Part shown: positions 26,860-39,300 of the stretch, one piece after another
Position numbering within the stretch: position 1 is the stretch's first letter
Layout of the letters: the number at the start of each line of letters is the position of its first letter
NCBI GenBank assembly: GCA_018894105.1
Contig: CM032131.1
Location: 19,201,578-19,265,577 of the forward strand
Length of the DNA: 64,000 nt
DNA from: Jacaranda mimosifolia
Taxonomy: Eukaryota > Streptophyta > Magnoliopsida > Lamiales > Bignoniaceae
Reading direction: 5' to 3'
Translations under genes and position numbers: made by a program
Notes under the pieces: generated by a model
Told to the model about the DNA's origin: nothing
Seen by the model: only the letters and a program-made list of their open reading frames with translations
The model's database searches: none

Positions 26860-27000
26860 GTTAATCAGCTTAAAATCCCCAAACCATCTTTCATTTTAAG
26901 AACCAATCCCATTCACCATTTTTTTCATTTTTAACTCCTCATTTTCAACTTTAGTTTTGAATTCACTCCCTACTCAGAGTGAAAAATACATAAATCTTCA
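26860..27000 (+). repeat. MULE-1 left terminal inverted repeat
   Basis: Pairs with about 36200-36332. It also resembles the ends of MULE-2 around the block CTTTCA-TTTTA followed by a C-rich word and CTCCCTACT, so the two elements belong to the same group. Confidence 0.7.
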
Positions 27001-27745
27001 CTTAAATTGAAAATGATAAAAACCCTCCACTTTCCTATTAACAAAAACATTACTCACATAACTCCCCGCACAACTCAGGTTTTTTCTTCCCGTTCCCTCA
27101 CGTTTTTTCTTTTCCCATTCCCTCCATTTGTGCAATCGACGTCTGCTACTGCAACGAAGCTCTACTTGTCATTTTCACACAGGTATTGCAACGAAATCTT
27201 CATCTCTTTCACTTTATTGTTTTGGGACTGACTTTTCTCCTCTTTTTTTCTTGTGATCGTAGTTAGAAGGGTTTCTATTCTCACCCCTCACTCACATAGC
27301 CTACAAGGTAAATTGAGTAATTTTCTACTTTATTATTTTTGTATTGAAATACAGAAAGAAATGCAGTACATTACTCTGTTTACTTCTTGTTTGATGTTGG
27401 TTTTAATTATTTTAGGTCTGATTTTAATATATTCAATTCACCACGGTTGATTTTTTCTTTTATTAAAAAAACCCTAGTATAAACTTTTTGTTACTTTAAT
27501 AGTGTCAATTTATACTTTAGTTGTTGTTTTAATTGTATGTTTTAAATATCAGTTATCTGCATTTAGTAATTATATAATTCATATAAGGTGTAGTGTATAT
27601 TAGTTGTTTGCAACTAAATTTTGAGGATATTATCTTATTTATAGTGTATACAATGTATATACATCATGTCTAAGTTTTTCTTAAGCATCCATTCCTGCAA
27701 ACTCATGATTAATAAAATTAGTATTTTTTCAAATAATATGACATT

Positions 27746-28080
27746 AAAATTCAAATTTTCAATATGTAAATTGTAACTTGCGGTATAAATCTTCAATTCG
27801 GTGTTATGTTCCAGTTTTTTCAATAGCAAAATTCAAGTTTTCAGTATTTTAATTCTGACTTTGCAGTAAACAAAATCTCCAAATCAGTATGCTGTGTAGT
27901 TCTTTTGTACAAAAATTGAAACTTTCAGTATTTAAATTTTGAATTACAGTACCCAAAACATCCAATTCAGTATTTTTTATAAGTCTTTTTGGTACAAAAA
28001 TTCAAACTTTCAATATTTAAATTGTGACTTGTTGTTCCGAAACCTCCAATACAGTATTTATGTAGTTATGTATGTCTCTC
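27746..28080. repeat. 84-bp minisatellite in MULE-1, about 4 copies
   Basis: Copies begin AAAATTCAAA or a close variant at 27746, 27828, 27912 and 27997 (spacing 82, 84, 85). Each contains one or two copies of a CAGTATTTA-like word. The unit is recognisably related to the 88-bp unit of MULE-2, sharing the string GTACAAAAxATTCAAxC followed by CAGTAT. Confidence 0.8.
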
Positions 28081-28090
28081 TTTTTTGCAG

Positions 28091-28575
28091 AAATGATGGC
28101 TAAACTTCGGGGACCTACACACCAAACTGCCGAAGGTAACATAGACTTCGAGCTATATTATCGGTGCTCTTCAGGTTACTTTAAAAATATTATGAAAGAG
28201 ATGAGCTCATCTTGGTCTCCCCAAACGAAAGCAACAACAAAAGTTTTTGTAAGTTCGCCTATTTTTGTGATACATTCATTCAAGTATTTGAATAAAAACT
28301 AACAAATACTTTTGCAAGCTAAGTTTTTGACTGGATACCTAAAACACTATTTTGGGTATATTGTGCCATAAAAAGAAGTGCAGATACGTTTTAGTCACCA
28401 GCAAAACAGGGACATAGACTGTGGAATTTATGTATGTCTTTGTGTTGAGTGTTATGCAAAAAACATGAATGATTTCTGGCAATATGCAAATAAACGTTCT
28501 ATGGATGGGTATCAAGCACATATTGCTGTAAAAATTCTAATTGATGATTTAATGTATTCCAAGGGAGAATTATGA
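28091..28575 (+). pseudogene. C48/ULP1-like cysteine protease fragment carried by MULE-1
   Basis: Two exon-like blocks. The second (28384-28575) follows a TGCAG acceptor and encodes 63 residues ending in a stop. It contains HQQNRDIDCGIYVCLCVECY, which matches the catalytic-cysteine region of ULP1/SENP (C48) peptidases: a Gln six residues before the Cys in a DCG motif followed by a hydrophobic strand. The first block (28091-28248, donor GTAAGT) encodes an unrecognised 52-residue stretch after MMAKLRGP. The upstream catalytic His and Asp regions are absent, so this is a remnant and cannot be a complete protease. ULP1-like genes are frequent passengers in plant Mutator-like elements. Confidence 0.6.
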
Positions 28576-28848
28576 TATTTAAATGGTTATTATCTCGATA
28601 AATTGACTATTTTGTTATTTTATTTTTCAATACTTATGACATGCTTACTAGATAACATTTATAATTTGTATGTTTGGATGATTAGAATGGATGGTGTGTA
28701 CAATTTATAGTATAATTTATAAATTTATTTATAAATAAATGCTGGTGAAGATATATATGTTACAAGTTAGCTCAAAATAAGTACATAAGTAGCTAAAAAG
28801 CCAAGTCATATAAAGGAGAGGCTAAATATAGGAGTGATTGAAAAATAA

Positions 28849-29045
28849 TGAAAGACCAGTTAGAGCCAAGTGAACAAGTACTATTCTACAACTCTTGTTT
28901 TGATTGGTTATCAGAAAAGCTAAAGTCACGATGGTTGGGACCATTTCATATCATTAAAATCCTTCAACATGGAATGATGGAGTTGGAAGAAATTGGTTCA
29001 AAAAGGCGATTTAAGATGAATAGGAAAAGAATCAAAGACTACTAG
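28849..29045 (+). pseudogene. C-terminal end of a Ty3/gypsy polyprotein
   Basis: Sixty-five codons ending in a stop, with LKSRWLGPFHIIKI and SKRRFKMNRKRIKDY. These match the region after the integrase core of plant Ty3 polyproteins (family form LKSRWxGPF..I..V.PHG..E). No upstream protease, reverse transcriptase, RNase H or integrase core is present, so it is a tail fragment. Confidence 0.7.
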
Positions 29046-30110
29046 AAAAGTGATTTGATCATCAACAATCCACAACAACCTTAACCAACATCAAGTAAAG
29101 CCCGAAAGTCAAGCCAAAAACTATAAATTAAGCGCTTATTGGGAGGCAACTCAAGTTTTTAATTGCTTTTTCATTTTTCAGTATTTCTTTTTTTGGGTAT
29201 TTGTTTAATTTTTTTTATTTGGTGTTTTTGCAGTTAAAAAAAAAAAAAAAAGAACAGTACCCTACTTGCTAGGGCGCATAAAAAAAATTATTAATTAATT
29301 GGGCCAGTGCCCACGTCGGGCGCAAGTAATTTGCACCCCAGCCAAGAGAAACCCATTAATTATATATATATATATATATATTAAAAAAAGTAAAAATAGA
29401 AACAAACAAAAGAAGACAGCAATCACCCTTCCCTCTCCCCGACTCCCCCACTAATTTATTTTTCTTCTTCTTTTCCTTTTTTCTTTTTCTCTACTCTTTT
29501 TATTAATATTCTTTTTCTCAAACAAACCCACCTACACCACCATACTCATCACTATCTCTTTAGCATATTTTAGATATATAAGTGCTTTAAATTGATTTGA
29601 ATTTCTAGGTATTTTTGATTTAGCAAGGCCTATTTTATTGATTTGAGAAATTGGGATTAGTTAGATTATTTATTGAATAGTTTAAATTTAGTGGCTGTTT
29701 ATTTGAGATTATTTGATAAATAATTAGTTGATTATTGGGGTGAAGTGGTAGGCATTTGGATGCCAACTGAGATAAAATTGTTGGATGTTGATTCATTGAT
29801 TGGAATTTCTTAATTTTCTTTAGGTATTATTGGGAGTAATTTTGTTTGAAGTTAATGACTTAATTCTTATCACCACCACCACATCTTTACATTGATGTTG
29901 CAATTCCACCCTCAGAGGTCGAGAAGGACGATGATGTTGTTGATTGATCAGGGTGTATTTTTCTTCCTTTTCTTTTTTTCATCTTTAATTTTATTTTTAT
30001 TTTTATTTTTATTTTTATATCATTATTCATATTGGTATCTCTTATTTTCTTTTTATTTTCTTATTTTCTCTGCATGATAGTATTAGTACTTTGAGGGCAA
30101 AGTACCCTTC

Positions 30111-30143
<33 letters not shown>

Positions 30144-31402
30144 TTTGGGGTGCTTTATGTGTCATTCTTAGTCCTTTGTTTTTTGTTAATTTTTTTTCTT
30201 TTTCTTATTGTTTGGGTATGATTAAGGTTTAGTACTTGGGTCGATGTCCTGCATGTACAAAAATTAGTTTTCTTGATCAATGAAGATTTTACTTCTTTAA
30301 TTTTATGTTTTGTGGAAAACTATAATTATGTGATAATGAAATTGTGTACTTTGAGTTGAAGTAATGCCAAGATAACATCCCCAATTTTTGAGCACTCATT
30401 TTCGCACTTTTAGTTATTGGTATGATTTAGAGGACATTTATGCATGAGTGACACATATAATACTTTAAACTCTAGAATTTGTTTGATTCCCTATTGAGGT
30501 GAATCTTAGAAAACACTCAAGTAAGGGAAATGACTAAGAATATTTTTTATCCATTTTAATCTTTCAAGCCTACCAAATGATATTATATCCTTAAGGTCTG
30601 TTGTTAAGCCTATTTTTAAGTATCCTTTTTATTTGACGTCTAACTCAATGGCCAGTCTAAACACATGACCCCACCAAATAAGTTCTACAGTTACTTGTTA
30701 GACCTACTTGAAGCTCCTATGAAGATGGAACAAACAATATAATGCCCATGAGTTTGATTTTCTTTCCCCCCACCAAAAAATAAAAAAAAAAGGAAAAGAA
30801 AAATGGTGTAGATAAGGCCTCATGCACAAAAAAGAAAAAGAAAAAGAAAAAAAAAGTGCACAGTGGCTGAGCACCAAAAAAAAAAAAGTCCGAGAAAAAA
30901 GAGAGAAAGAAAGAAATTGAAAAATACTGTTCAAAAAGTTCGAGGGAGTATTAAAAATTGATGATGAACAAGTGTTGTGGGTATTAAGTCACTATTATCC
31001 ATACCTCTCCTACCTTTACCCAAGCTTACATTGCAAGCTAGGAAAAGTCCTAAATGATCCTTTATTGAGTATATTCTTCATTAGTGGAGGTAGAGATGAA
31101 AAACAAACCTATGGAGTATTAAAGTAGAGTTTTGTACTTGTACATAAATTAATCCGAATTGCTAGTAACTACTTATAGAGAAATCACACACATACCGAGG
31201 GATTCATTTGAACATTGTGTCTGCTTATTAGTGCATAATGAAATTATATCACAATTGTGGTTGACTGTGAGCATAATTTTGAAGTAGTTTTGTTAATAAC
31301 AAAAAGAAGTACTATTTTGTACATGCATTTTAGTGTTGATTTGTTTTTCTTAGAGTGTCTTTACATCTTTTCTTTGTGTTGCTCGAGGGCAAGCAACGTA
31401 TT
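29046..31402 (+). other. 3' non-coding region of the Athila-like remnant
   Basis: AT-rich sequence between the pol stop and the polypurine tract, with a (TA)10 run (29361-29380) and a T10-G19 tract (30115-30143). It ends in GAGGGCAAGCAACGTATTAAG just before the tract, wording typical of this retrotransposon group. No env-like frame was found. Confidence 0.55.
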
Positions 31403-31413
31403 AAGTTGGGGGG

Positions 31414-32618
31414 TGTTTGTTAAGTCCATATTAGTATTACTTTTAATATCATATTTAGGACTTAACAAGTAATTTTCTTGTTTAAAAAATTATAATTCCC
31501 TTACTAATTGATGAAAATTTGGAATTGCGGAAATACAAGTGGAGAAATTACAAAAAATGGACAAATTGACACAAGTTGGTGGGAATGCTGATTGGATGGC
31601 ACCTCATGATCTAATCAAAGATGGATGGAAGAGTCTTTATTTATTTGAGTCCTATTCTAATTATAAGACTCTTTTAATCAATTATAAATATGTTTTTCAG
31701 ATACTTAGTTTGGGGAACCAATTTGGATTTTCTATTTTGGAGATTAGAAGTATCACGAGAATTCGGGATTCGGAGGAGGACAAAGTGGATATTAGATTCA
31801 TCTAGGAATAGAGTTTCTTCTTCTCTCTCTAATTTTCTTTTTAATTCTGGATTTGAGACGATGTTTCATTTTATTCGTGTTTTGTTTGACAATTCAATCA
31901 TGAACTAATTCGTTACTCTAGGATTATAATGGATTCTTTTGAATAATTGATGCATGATTTTCTTCCATGAAATTAGCTGCACCTAAAGTTATTTCTTCTA
32001 TTGTGTGCTTTTTCTATTTGATTGTCTTATCAACAATCAAATACATATTTAAACCCTAGAGGAGCCTTGAAAAAGAAAATCTAGGAACTGATTGATAATA
32101 GAAGACCTTAGGATTAATTGTTTAAATTGATGAATTAATTAATTTATCAGTAGGATAAAAATATATCTGCTTGCTCTACGGAGTTATTTGAGTGGTACAA
32201 CCTTATCAATAATTTAGTTAATTCACATAGATATATAGTGAATTGAATAAATTAGGGACTTGATTGCGGGTAATTCAAAAGAACCCCGTAATTGCATAAG
32301 ACTCAAGACTAATATTATGTTATGAATTTCATACGGAGAAAATTATGTAATCAATTCGTCAATTGATGAAATCATAATTCTAAGCTTCTATATCTTGGTA
32401 GAAATATTAATTAGAACAATTTTTCTTATTGTCATTTGTTTAGTTTTAATTCCTACATAATTGATTTTTGTATGAATAAAACAAGTGTGTGATAAACTAG
32501 CAATTATTAGCGAATAATCTAGTTCCTCGTAGGGTCAACACTCTTCTCATTACTTTATCACTTATTGCGACACGTGTATTTGCGCAATTGTTTGCATTAT
32601 TTGTTTTGCACACCAACA
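31414..32618 (+). repeat. 3' LTR of the Athila-like element, about 1.2 kb
   Basis: Starts TGTTTGTTAAGTCC directly after the G-rich polypurine tract and ends CACACCAACA, giving TG..CA termini with short inverted ends (TGTT/AACA). The array sequence of MULE-1 resumes immediately afterwards. No second copy is present in the window to confirm the borders. Confidence 0.65.
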
Positions 32619-35290
32619 AGTACACAATATTGGCAAACTGAGTACATAAATGCAGTTCTGAAGTACATAACTTCTAATACTGGGTACTTTTTCGCCAATT
32701 TTTGATATCATTCTCAGCACATAAGAGATCAAGTTTAATTCAGCCTAATCTGGCCATTGTATGACCATAAGACTATGAAGTATTAGGCCTAGGAGTCATA
32801 TACTTATGATAGGTTGATTGATTACCAATGGTAGTGTCATAAGGATTTATTTAACTCATGCATTAATGATTTATACAACTTTGAATGAGAGTGCAAGTGG
32901 TTGGATATGTGTGTTTGAGTTTCCAACCATTACAACATGTACTTTCACGACCATTTCCTCAACAAACCATGATTTTGTCGTGTTGGTGTGTCTTATGTGT
33001 TGTTCCACACATCAAATTGAGCTTCATCTTGGCCTTTGAAAAAGAAAGTACATAAACACGAAAAATAAATACATAAACATTAGCAAATTGAGTACAGAAA
33101 CACATTTTTTGAGTACATAATTGCCAATACTGGGTACTTTTTCGCCAATTTTTGATATCATTCTCAGCACATAAGAGATCGAGTTAAATTCAGTCTAATC
33201 TGGCCATTGCGTTTCCATAAGACCGTGGAGTATTAGTCCTAAGAGTCATATAGTTATGATAGATTCATTGATTTTCAATGGTGGTGTTGAGAAAATTCAT
33301 TTAGCTCATGCATCAATGGTATATACTACTCTAAATAAGAGTGCAAGTGGTTGAATATGTGTTTTTGAGTTCCCAACCATTACATCATATACTATCATGA
33401 TCATTTCTTCAAAAAACCACGATTTTGTCATGTTAGGGTGTCGTATGTATTGTTCTATGCATCGAATTGAGCATCGAATTGAGCCTCATCTCGACCTTTG
33501 AAAAAACAAGTACACAAACATGAAAAATAAGTACATAACATTGGCAAACGGAGTACATAAATGCAATTTTGGAGTATATAATTGCCAATAGTAGGTACTT
33601 TTTGGCTAATTTTCGGTATTATTCTCAGCACATAAGAGATCGAGTTGAATTCAGTCTAATCTGGTCATTGCGTGTCCATAAGACCATTCCCTAAGAGTCG
33701 TATAGTTATGATAGATTCACTAGTTTTCGATGGTGGTGTCGAGAGAATTCATTTAGCTCATGCATAAATGGTTTACACTACTTTAAATGAGAGTGCAAGT
33801 GGTTGGATGTGTGTTTTTGAGTTCCCAACCATTACAACATGTATTATCACGATCATTTCTTTAACAAATCATGATTTTGTCACGTTAGGGTGTCATATGT
33901 GTTGTTCTACTCATCGAATTGAGCCTCATCTCGACCTTTGGAAAAGCAAGTACACAAACACGAAAAATAAATACATAATATTGGCAAATTGAGTACATAA
34001 ACGCAATTTTGGAGCACATAATTACCAATAGTAGGTATTTTTTCACTAATTTCCGGTATCATTCTCAACACATAAGAGATCGAGTTCAATTCGGCCTAAT
34101 CTGGCCATTGTGTGACCATAAGACCATGGAGTATTAGCCATAGGAGTCATATAGTCATGATAGGTTCACTGGATTTCGATTCTGGTATCAGGAGAAACCA
34201 TTTAGCTCATGCATCAATGGTTTATACTACTCTAAATAAGAGTGCAAGTGGTTGGATATGTGTGTTTGAGTTTCCAACCATTACAACATGTACTATCATG
34301 ACCATTTCTTCAAGAAACAATGATTTTGTCGCGTTGGGGTATCTCATGTGTTGTTCCACGCGTCTAATTGAGCCTCATCTCAGCCTTTGAAAAAATAAGT
34401 ACATAAACACTAAAGATAAGTACACGACATTGACAAACTGAGTACATAAACGCAGTTCTAGAGTACATAACTGCCAATACTGGGTACTTTTTTTTCGATT
34501 GTCGGAATCATTCTCACATGCAAGGGATCAAGTTTAATTCGGCCTAATTTAGCCATTGTGTGAACATAAAACCATGGCGTGTCATTATCAGCACATTAAG
34601 AATTTTCGGTACCATCTATGAATGGTTTCACACTATTATAAATGAAAGCGCAAGTGGTTGGATGTACGTGTTTGTGTTCTAAACCATTTCAATATGTGAG
34701 TATCCAAATCATCCTTCAATAAACTATGGTTTTGTCGCATTGGGATGTCTTATGCATTGTTGCACGTATCGAATTGAGCCTCATCTCAGCCTTTGAAAAA
34801 GTAAGTACATAAACACGAAAAATAAGTACACAACATTCGCAAACTGAGTACATAAACGCAGTTTTGAAGTGCATAAGTGCCGAAATTAGGTACTTTTTTG
34901 CCTATTTTCGATATCATTCTCAGCACATAAGGGATATAATTCGATTTGGCCTAATCTAGCCATTGTGTGATCATAAGACCATGGCGTGTCATTATCAGCA
35001 CATCAACACATTAGGAATTCCCGGTACCATCCATGAATGATTTCACACTACTATGAATGAAAGCGCAAGTGGTTGGATGTAGGTGTTTGTGTTCCAAATT
35101 ATTTCTTCAACAAATCATAGTTTTATCGTGTCGAGGTGTCTTATGTATTGTTGCACGCATCGAATTGAGCATCATCTCGATCTCTGGAAAAGCAAGTATA
35201 TAAATACAAAAAATAAGTATACAACATTGACAAATTGAGTACATAAACGCAGTTTTGGAGCACATAACTGCCAAAACTTGGTACTTTTTC
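32619..35290. repeat. ~450-bp tandem array in MULE-1, six units plus a partial
   Basis: The anchor AGTACATAAA[TC]GCA or its variants occurs at 32641, 33091, 33552, 33992, 34441, 34847 and 35238, giving units of 450, 461, 440, 449, 406 and 391 bp. Each unit has a conserved body (CATTCTCAGCACATAAG, GCAAGTGGTTGGAT, TTCCAACCATTACAACATG) and a spacer crowded with AGTACATAA-type words. Units shorten towards the right. Short open frames here are repeated in register with the unit and are not genes. Confidence 0.9.
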
Positions 35291-36199
35291 TGATAAAATG
35301 AAAAATAAATCTGGACAATAGCTCCAACATAAACCTTCCCAATAGTGAAAAAGAATACTCGTTCATGATTTCTTTCACATTAAAATGATAGTACAATATA
35401 TCCATATTTTACAAAGTATACAACACAAACAATTCTATAAAAATTCTCCGGTTAAGACACAATATAGTACAAATGCTACAACTTAACATGTCCTCCAGAC
35501 AAGGACGAATTTAGCAGCTACCATAAGCACATGTATACTGTCTATTTCTCGTCCATCTTCTTTTAAATATTTGTCTTCTTTACATCCTATGTTTCTTAAT
35601 TGAAGAGAAATAAAATCAATCAAAGTATTATTTAATAAGTAATGGCAAATGATAATACAATTACAAAGATACAATAAAATGGTAAACAAATCTATCGCCA
35701 TAGCAATTTGCATTAAATGGTAGGAAAGTGACTTTCACTCAATAGAAGCATAAGCTTGCTTCCAAAATATTGTATTATTTTGCAATGTGTTCTATCAAAC
35801 TCATACCTTCATAAATAACTCTGAAACAATAACTCTATCAAACTCATACTTTCATAAATTGACAATATATAGTGTTCTCTATTGTACACACAACTTCCTA
35901 ATAGCTGAGTTTTAGCATCCGGGCCATTCGAAGACATTCTTATCACACTCAAATTCACGAATTCTTTCCTTTTTCCACCTACTGTTGTGCGATTAATAAT
36001 CTCTAGCTCAAAATAAAGTGGCGATAAATGGGCTAAACATCTTCTCGAACCAATTTGAAAATGGCAAAAGTAAAAAAGAAAAAAAAAAAAGAGCCTTACC
36101 TGCTATTCGTAGGAGAGAAGAAAGCATGAAGAGAGAGAAGAAGTTCTTGTGTCAGATAAACAAAAAGAAAAAAGAAGAAAAAATAAGGTTTTGGGATAT
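35291..36199. other. MULE-1 right interior, no recognised gene
   Basis: Non-repetitive AT-rich sequence between the tandem array and the right inverted repeat. It ends in a purine-rich stretch (36060-36190) resembling the GA-rich leader near the right end of MULE-2. A 76-codon open frame on the minus strand (35713-35483) has no motif I know. Confidence 0.4.
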
Positions 36200-36332
36200 T
36201 TTGGTCAAAACAAGTGCATAGGTAGTCAACTCAAAACATAAAGTTGAATTGGGGAGTTAAAACTAAGGAGAGGGTGGATGGGGGCTACTTCCTAAAGTGA
36301 AAGTGGGTTTGGGAATTTATAAATAAGATGCC
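36200..36332 (-). repeat. MULE-1 right terminal inverted repeat
   Basis: The reverse complement begins GGCATCTTATTTATAAATTC and continues CCCAAACCCACTTTCACTTTAG, aligning with the left end of the element and, more loosely, with both ends of MULE-2. Confidence 0.68.
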
Positions 36333-39300
36333 ATTTTCTATTCCCATTGTTTCTAAATTCATTTCCATTTGATTATTATTATTATTATTTTTTTGGTGCA
36401 AATGAAAATATGATTGGATGGATTGTTTTGAAGTCTAAATTCTAATAGATGTGATAATTAAATAATATTTTTTATTAAAGTAATAGGTCCAATAATATTA
36501 GATAGAATGAAAATATGATTGGTCTGGCTCATTTTATATGAAAGATGATTTGATTGAAATTATTTTTTTGTTTTTGTGAGATGATTTGATTGAAGTTATT
36601 TTTTGTTTTTGTTGTTGAATATGATATCCCGAAGAAATAATTGTAATATATTTATCATTTTATGATTGCAAATATTTTTTTAAACTGACTTTTATTTCTT
36701 TAAGTTCATGCAATACATGTTCAAATAATTTTGAGAGATTGAGGACCTTGGCCTAGTAATATTTACAAGCATTATTATGGAAATGTGTCCCCAGCTCCAT
36801 CCTGATGATCGGTACTCTTGTTGCCACTCGCTTCTATTGTTTCCGCAACCACCATTCTCAACATTAGCCCCACGATTTCATTGTTATCATCTTCCTCCTC
36901 CATAACAATCATTCTCAAGTGTCCCTTGTAATTCTTTTTCCTCCTATATTTCCTACCCATCCACCATCCCCATTTCCCACACCCCACTGCTATCATCACC
37001 ACTCGCTGCCGCGTCCTTCTCTTACCAAACTTACTCCTTTGACAACATGAACTCCTAAAGTATGTCAATCCTATTACATGCATATTTCTTGCATATGTTT
37101 CACTATAAAAATAGGTTATATATGTGCATGCGTGCGTGTGTGTATATATATTATCCAAAACTCCAACTTGCTTGAGAAAGCATCACCAGATGAGGCAACA
37201 CTCCTCTACTCTTTTAAGATGATTGATAATATAAAGACCTTAAGCTAGTCTTTTGAAAAAAAAGGTATAGGAGTTAGGATATCATTGGGAATGGGGATGG
37301 GAATAAATTTCATAGACCAAATCTATGATATTTAATTTTAAATTCACAATAGAAAAGAAAGGAGAATGAAAATATACTTGAAAAATGAGCCAAGCAATAA
37401 ATTTTAAGTTGACATAGTGTAAAATGGAAATAAGCCCTTTTGGAACTTATCCAATTGGCCCTTAAGATTTCCAAGAACTTGTTTTGTGGATGTGCCTGAG
37501 ATTTCCTTGAACTTGTTTTGTTTATGGAGGGTGGCTGGGGGGGAACAACATCTAGCATATTATTTGCTATATACAAGGGGAAATGAGGTCGGCTATGGTG
37601 CCATTTGAACCAAATCCCACTTTCTTTCTAGGTTCGATTTTTTTTGCTCCTCTCCTCACTTTAACCTTCCTTTTGTTTAGGTTATTTTCTTGCACGTGTT
37701 TGTTCATCGATTGAATTCACAGTATCATGGCATTGCCTTGCCAAATATGCTATTTTCCTTGCTTTACTTTTTTAGTTTTTCTTTAGATGACTGAAGGTAA
37801 ATACTCTTGACCCGCCATTTTGTTGTGCGATCTTAGCCTATTTCTTGTATTTGTCCGATATTTGTAAAATTTGATCTGCAAAGCAAGTAGGAGACTTAAA
37901 AGTCTCAATGTGACAATAGGTATTCGACTAAAAAAATAGGAAAAACACAAAAAGAAAAGGATGGATCATCTACTCGGTGGAGACTCAATAAGACTCTCGT
38001 AGATGTTTAAGAAAGCCCAACTAGGACCTATATTCCTTGCTCAATTAGAGCAAAGGAGTCAAGTAGCTAAATTCAATGAGCTTCTTTATGCAAGTATTTT
38101 TGTAGGTAAGGTTGCCCCAATTATTGAAGTCGATCCTTGAATATCCACTAGCTAGATTCTAAATCCCTACTTATTAGGGGCTTTAACAAAAATCTACCTT
38201 TCGTGCCATTCTTTATTGTGAAAAGAAGAAGTCGAGACAAGTAATTTTGTATCCAAGCAAGAGCTCAAGTAGTAGAAGCTCGTGTTTGTTGAGTTTCAAG
38301 ACTTGTTCAACGATGGAAAATGAAATAGGTTGCAAAAGTTGGAGAAGGTTAGGGAGTTGGTTGTGATTCTCATAATCACGATAAGCTATAGATGATTGAA
38401 TAAGAGCTACGGACGAGTTAGATTGGAGAAGCTCTAATCCTAGTAAGGATGGATTTGAGTTTGGGGGCCAAGGAGAACCTTAGGCCACACTAAAGGGCAA
38501 CTAAATGGATGGCCGATCTGGTAGTTCCCAAGGGGTCGTCAATCTGCTGAACCGATCTCAAAGCGACAAGCTTGAATTCATACGGGATATAGAATTTTTG
38601 CTTAATATAGTTGAGTTTGCTTGAATGAAAAACTGACCTAATCCTTCTACAATGAAGAGGAATGCTTTCTATAGAGCTATCAAATCTCAATAGCCTAGCC
38701 TCCCTACTTACTCTATATATCTTGCTCATCTTCATCATTATTGTTTCCTATTATATCTATATTTTTGTTGGGTTAATCGACCTTAACACTCCCTAAAGCT
38801 CGATGACAAGGTGCCCTTTGCCAAATTAGTAGTATTTATATCTTCCTCTAGCTCAACCATGGGCTAACTACTCACTCACTTAACCTCACTAGCGTTCTAT
38901 CTATCAATATCAAAAAAGGGAGAAAATATTGAAAAGAGGGGGTCGAGGTATGTTTCTAGAGGTTAGGAAAAAAGGTTTTTGCTTAAAGAACTAGTGCTCA
39001 AATCTTGTTTAGTTTGATCTTTCAAGTTATATTGCTTTAGACTTCACAGTGGTAAAAGTGAGAAATCACCACATTCCCTTTATATATAGTGAGACGTGAA
39101 GAACGGAACGCCAAAGGTGAAAGGCAATTGAATCATGATTACTATGCAAATTGTCAAATTTGTTAGAACTACCGAGGTGTTCATGGTACTAGCATTAATT
39201 ATTCTCTAGCCTAGTCATTAAGCCAAAACTCGCTTCATACCCTCCCCCAACCAGACATCGGGGAGAGGGGGGGACTCAAGATAAGAGAGATCAAACCAAA

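Larger units (their letters stand above)
28785..32618 (+). mobile_element. Nested Ty3/gypsy (Athila-like) remnant: pol end, 3' region and 3' LTR
   Basis: The fragment opens with the last ~60 residues of a polyprotein (28849-29045), then an AAGCGCTTATTGGGAGGCAA block typical of the end of Athila-like pol. A long non-coding 3' region follows, then a polypurine tract (AAGTTGGGGGG, 31403-31413) and one LTR. The 5' LTR, gag and nearly all of pol are missing. It sits in MULE-1's AGTAC-rich array: AGTAC occurs at both borders (28780-28784 and 32619-32623). That could be a 5-bp target duplication, but the word is common in the array. Confidence 0.7.
26860..36332. mobile_element. MULE-1: Mutator-like element with long diverged inverted repeats, ~9.5 kb
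   Basis: The left end (26860-27000) and the reverse complement of the right end (about 36200-36332) align over roughly 130 bp: shared blocks include CCCAAACC, CTTTCA-TTTTA, TTTTTAACTCC, TCAACTTTA and CTCCCTACTCA against GACTACCTATGCA. Long inverted repeats of this kind define Mutator-like elements. The flanks ATTTTCTTG (left) and ATTTTCTAT (right) agree at 7 of 9 bases, a decayed target duplication, so end positions are good to a few bases. Inside are a ULP1-like fragment, two tandem arrays and a nested retrotransposon piece. No transposase was recognised, so it is non-autonomous as it stands. Confidence 0.72.

Noticed and set aside
32818..34390. Repeated similar open frames (GWICVFEFPTITTC-like peptides)
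   Set aside because: These are the same frame of the ~450-bp tandem unit, lost or kept by chance in each copy. No selection for coding is visible.
36775..37158. 127-codon minus-strand open frame
   Set aside because: It starts in a GT/AC-rich run and has no motif, splice context or repeat of known type.
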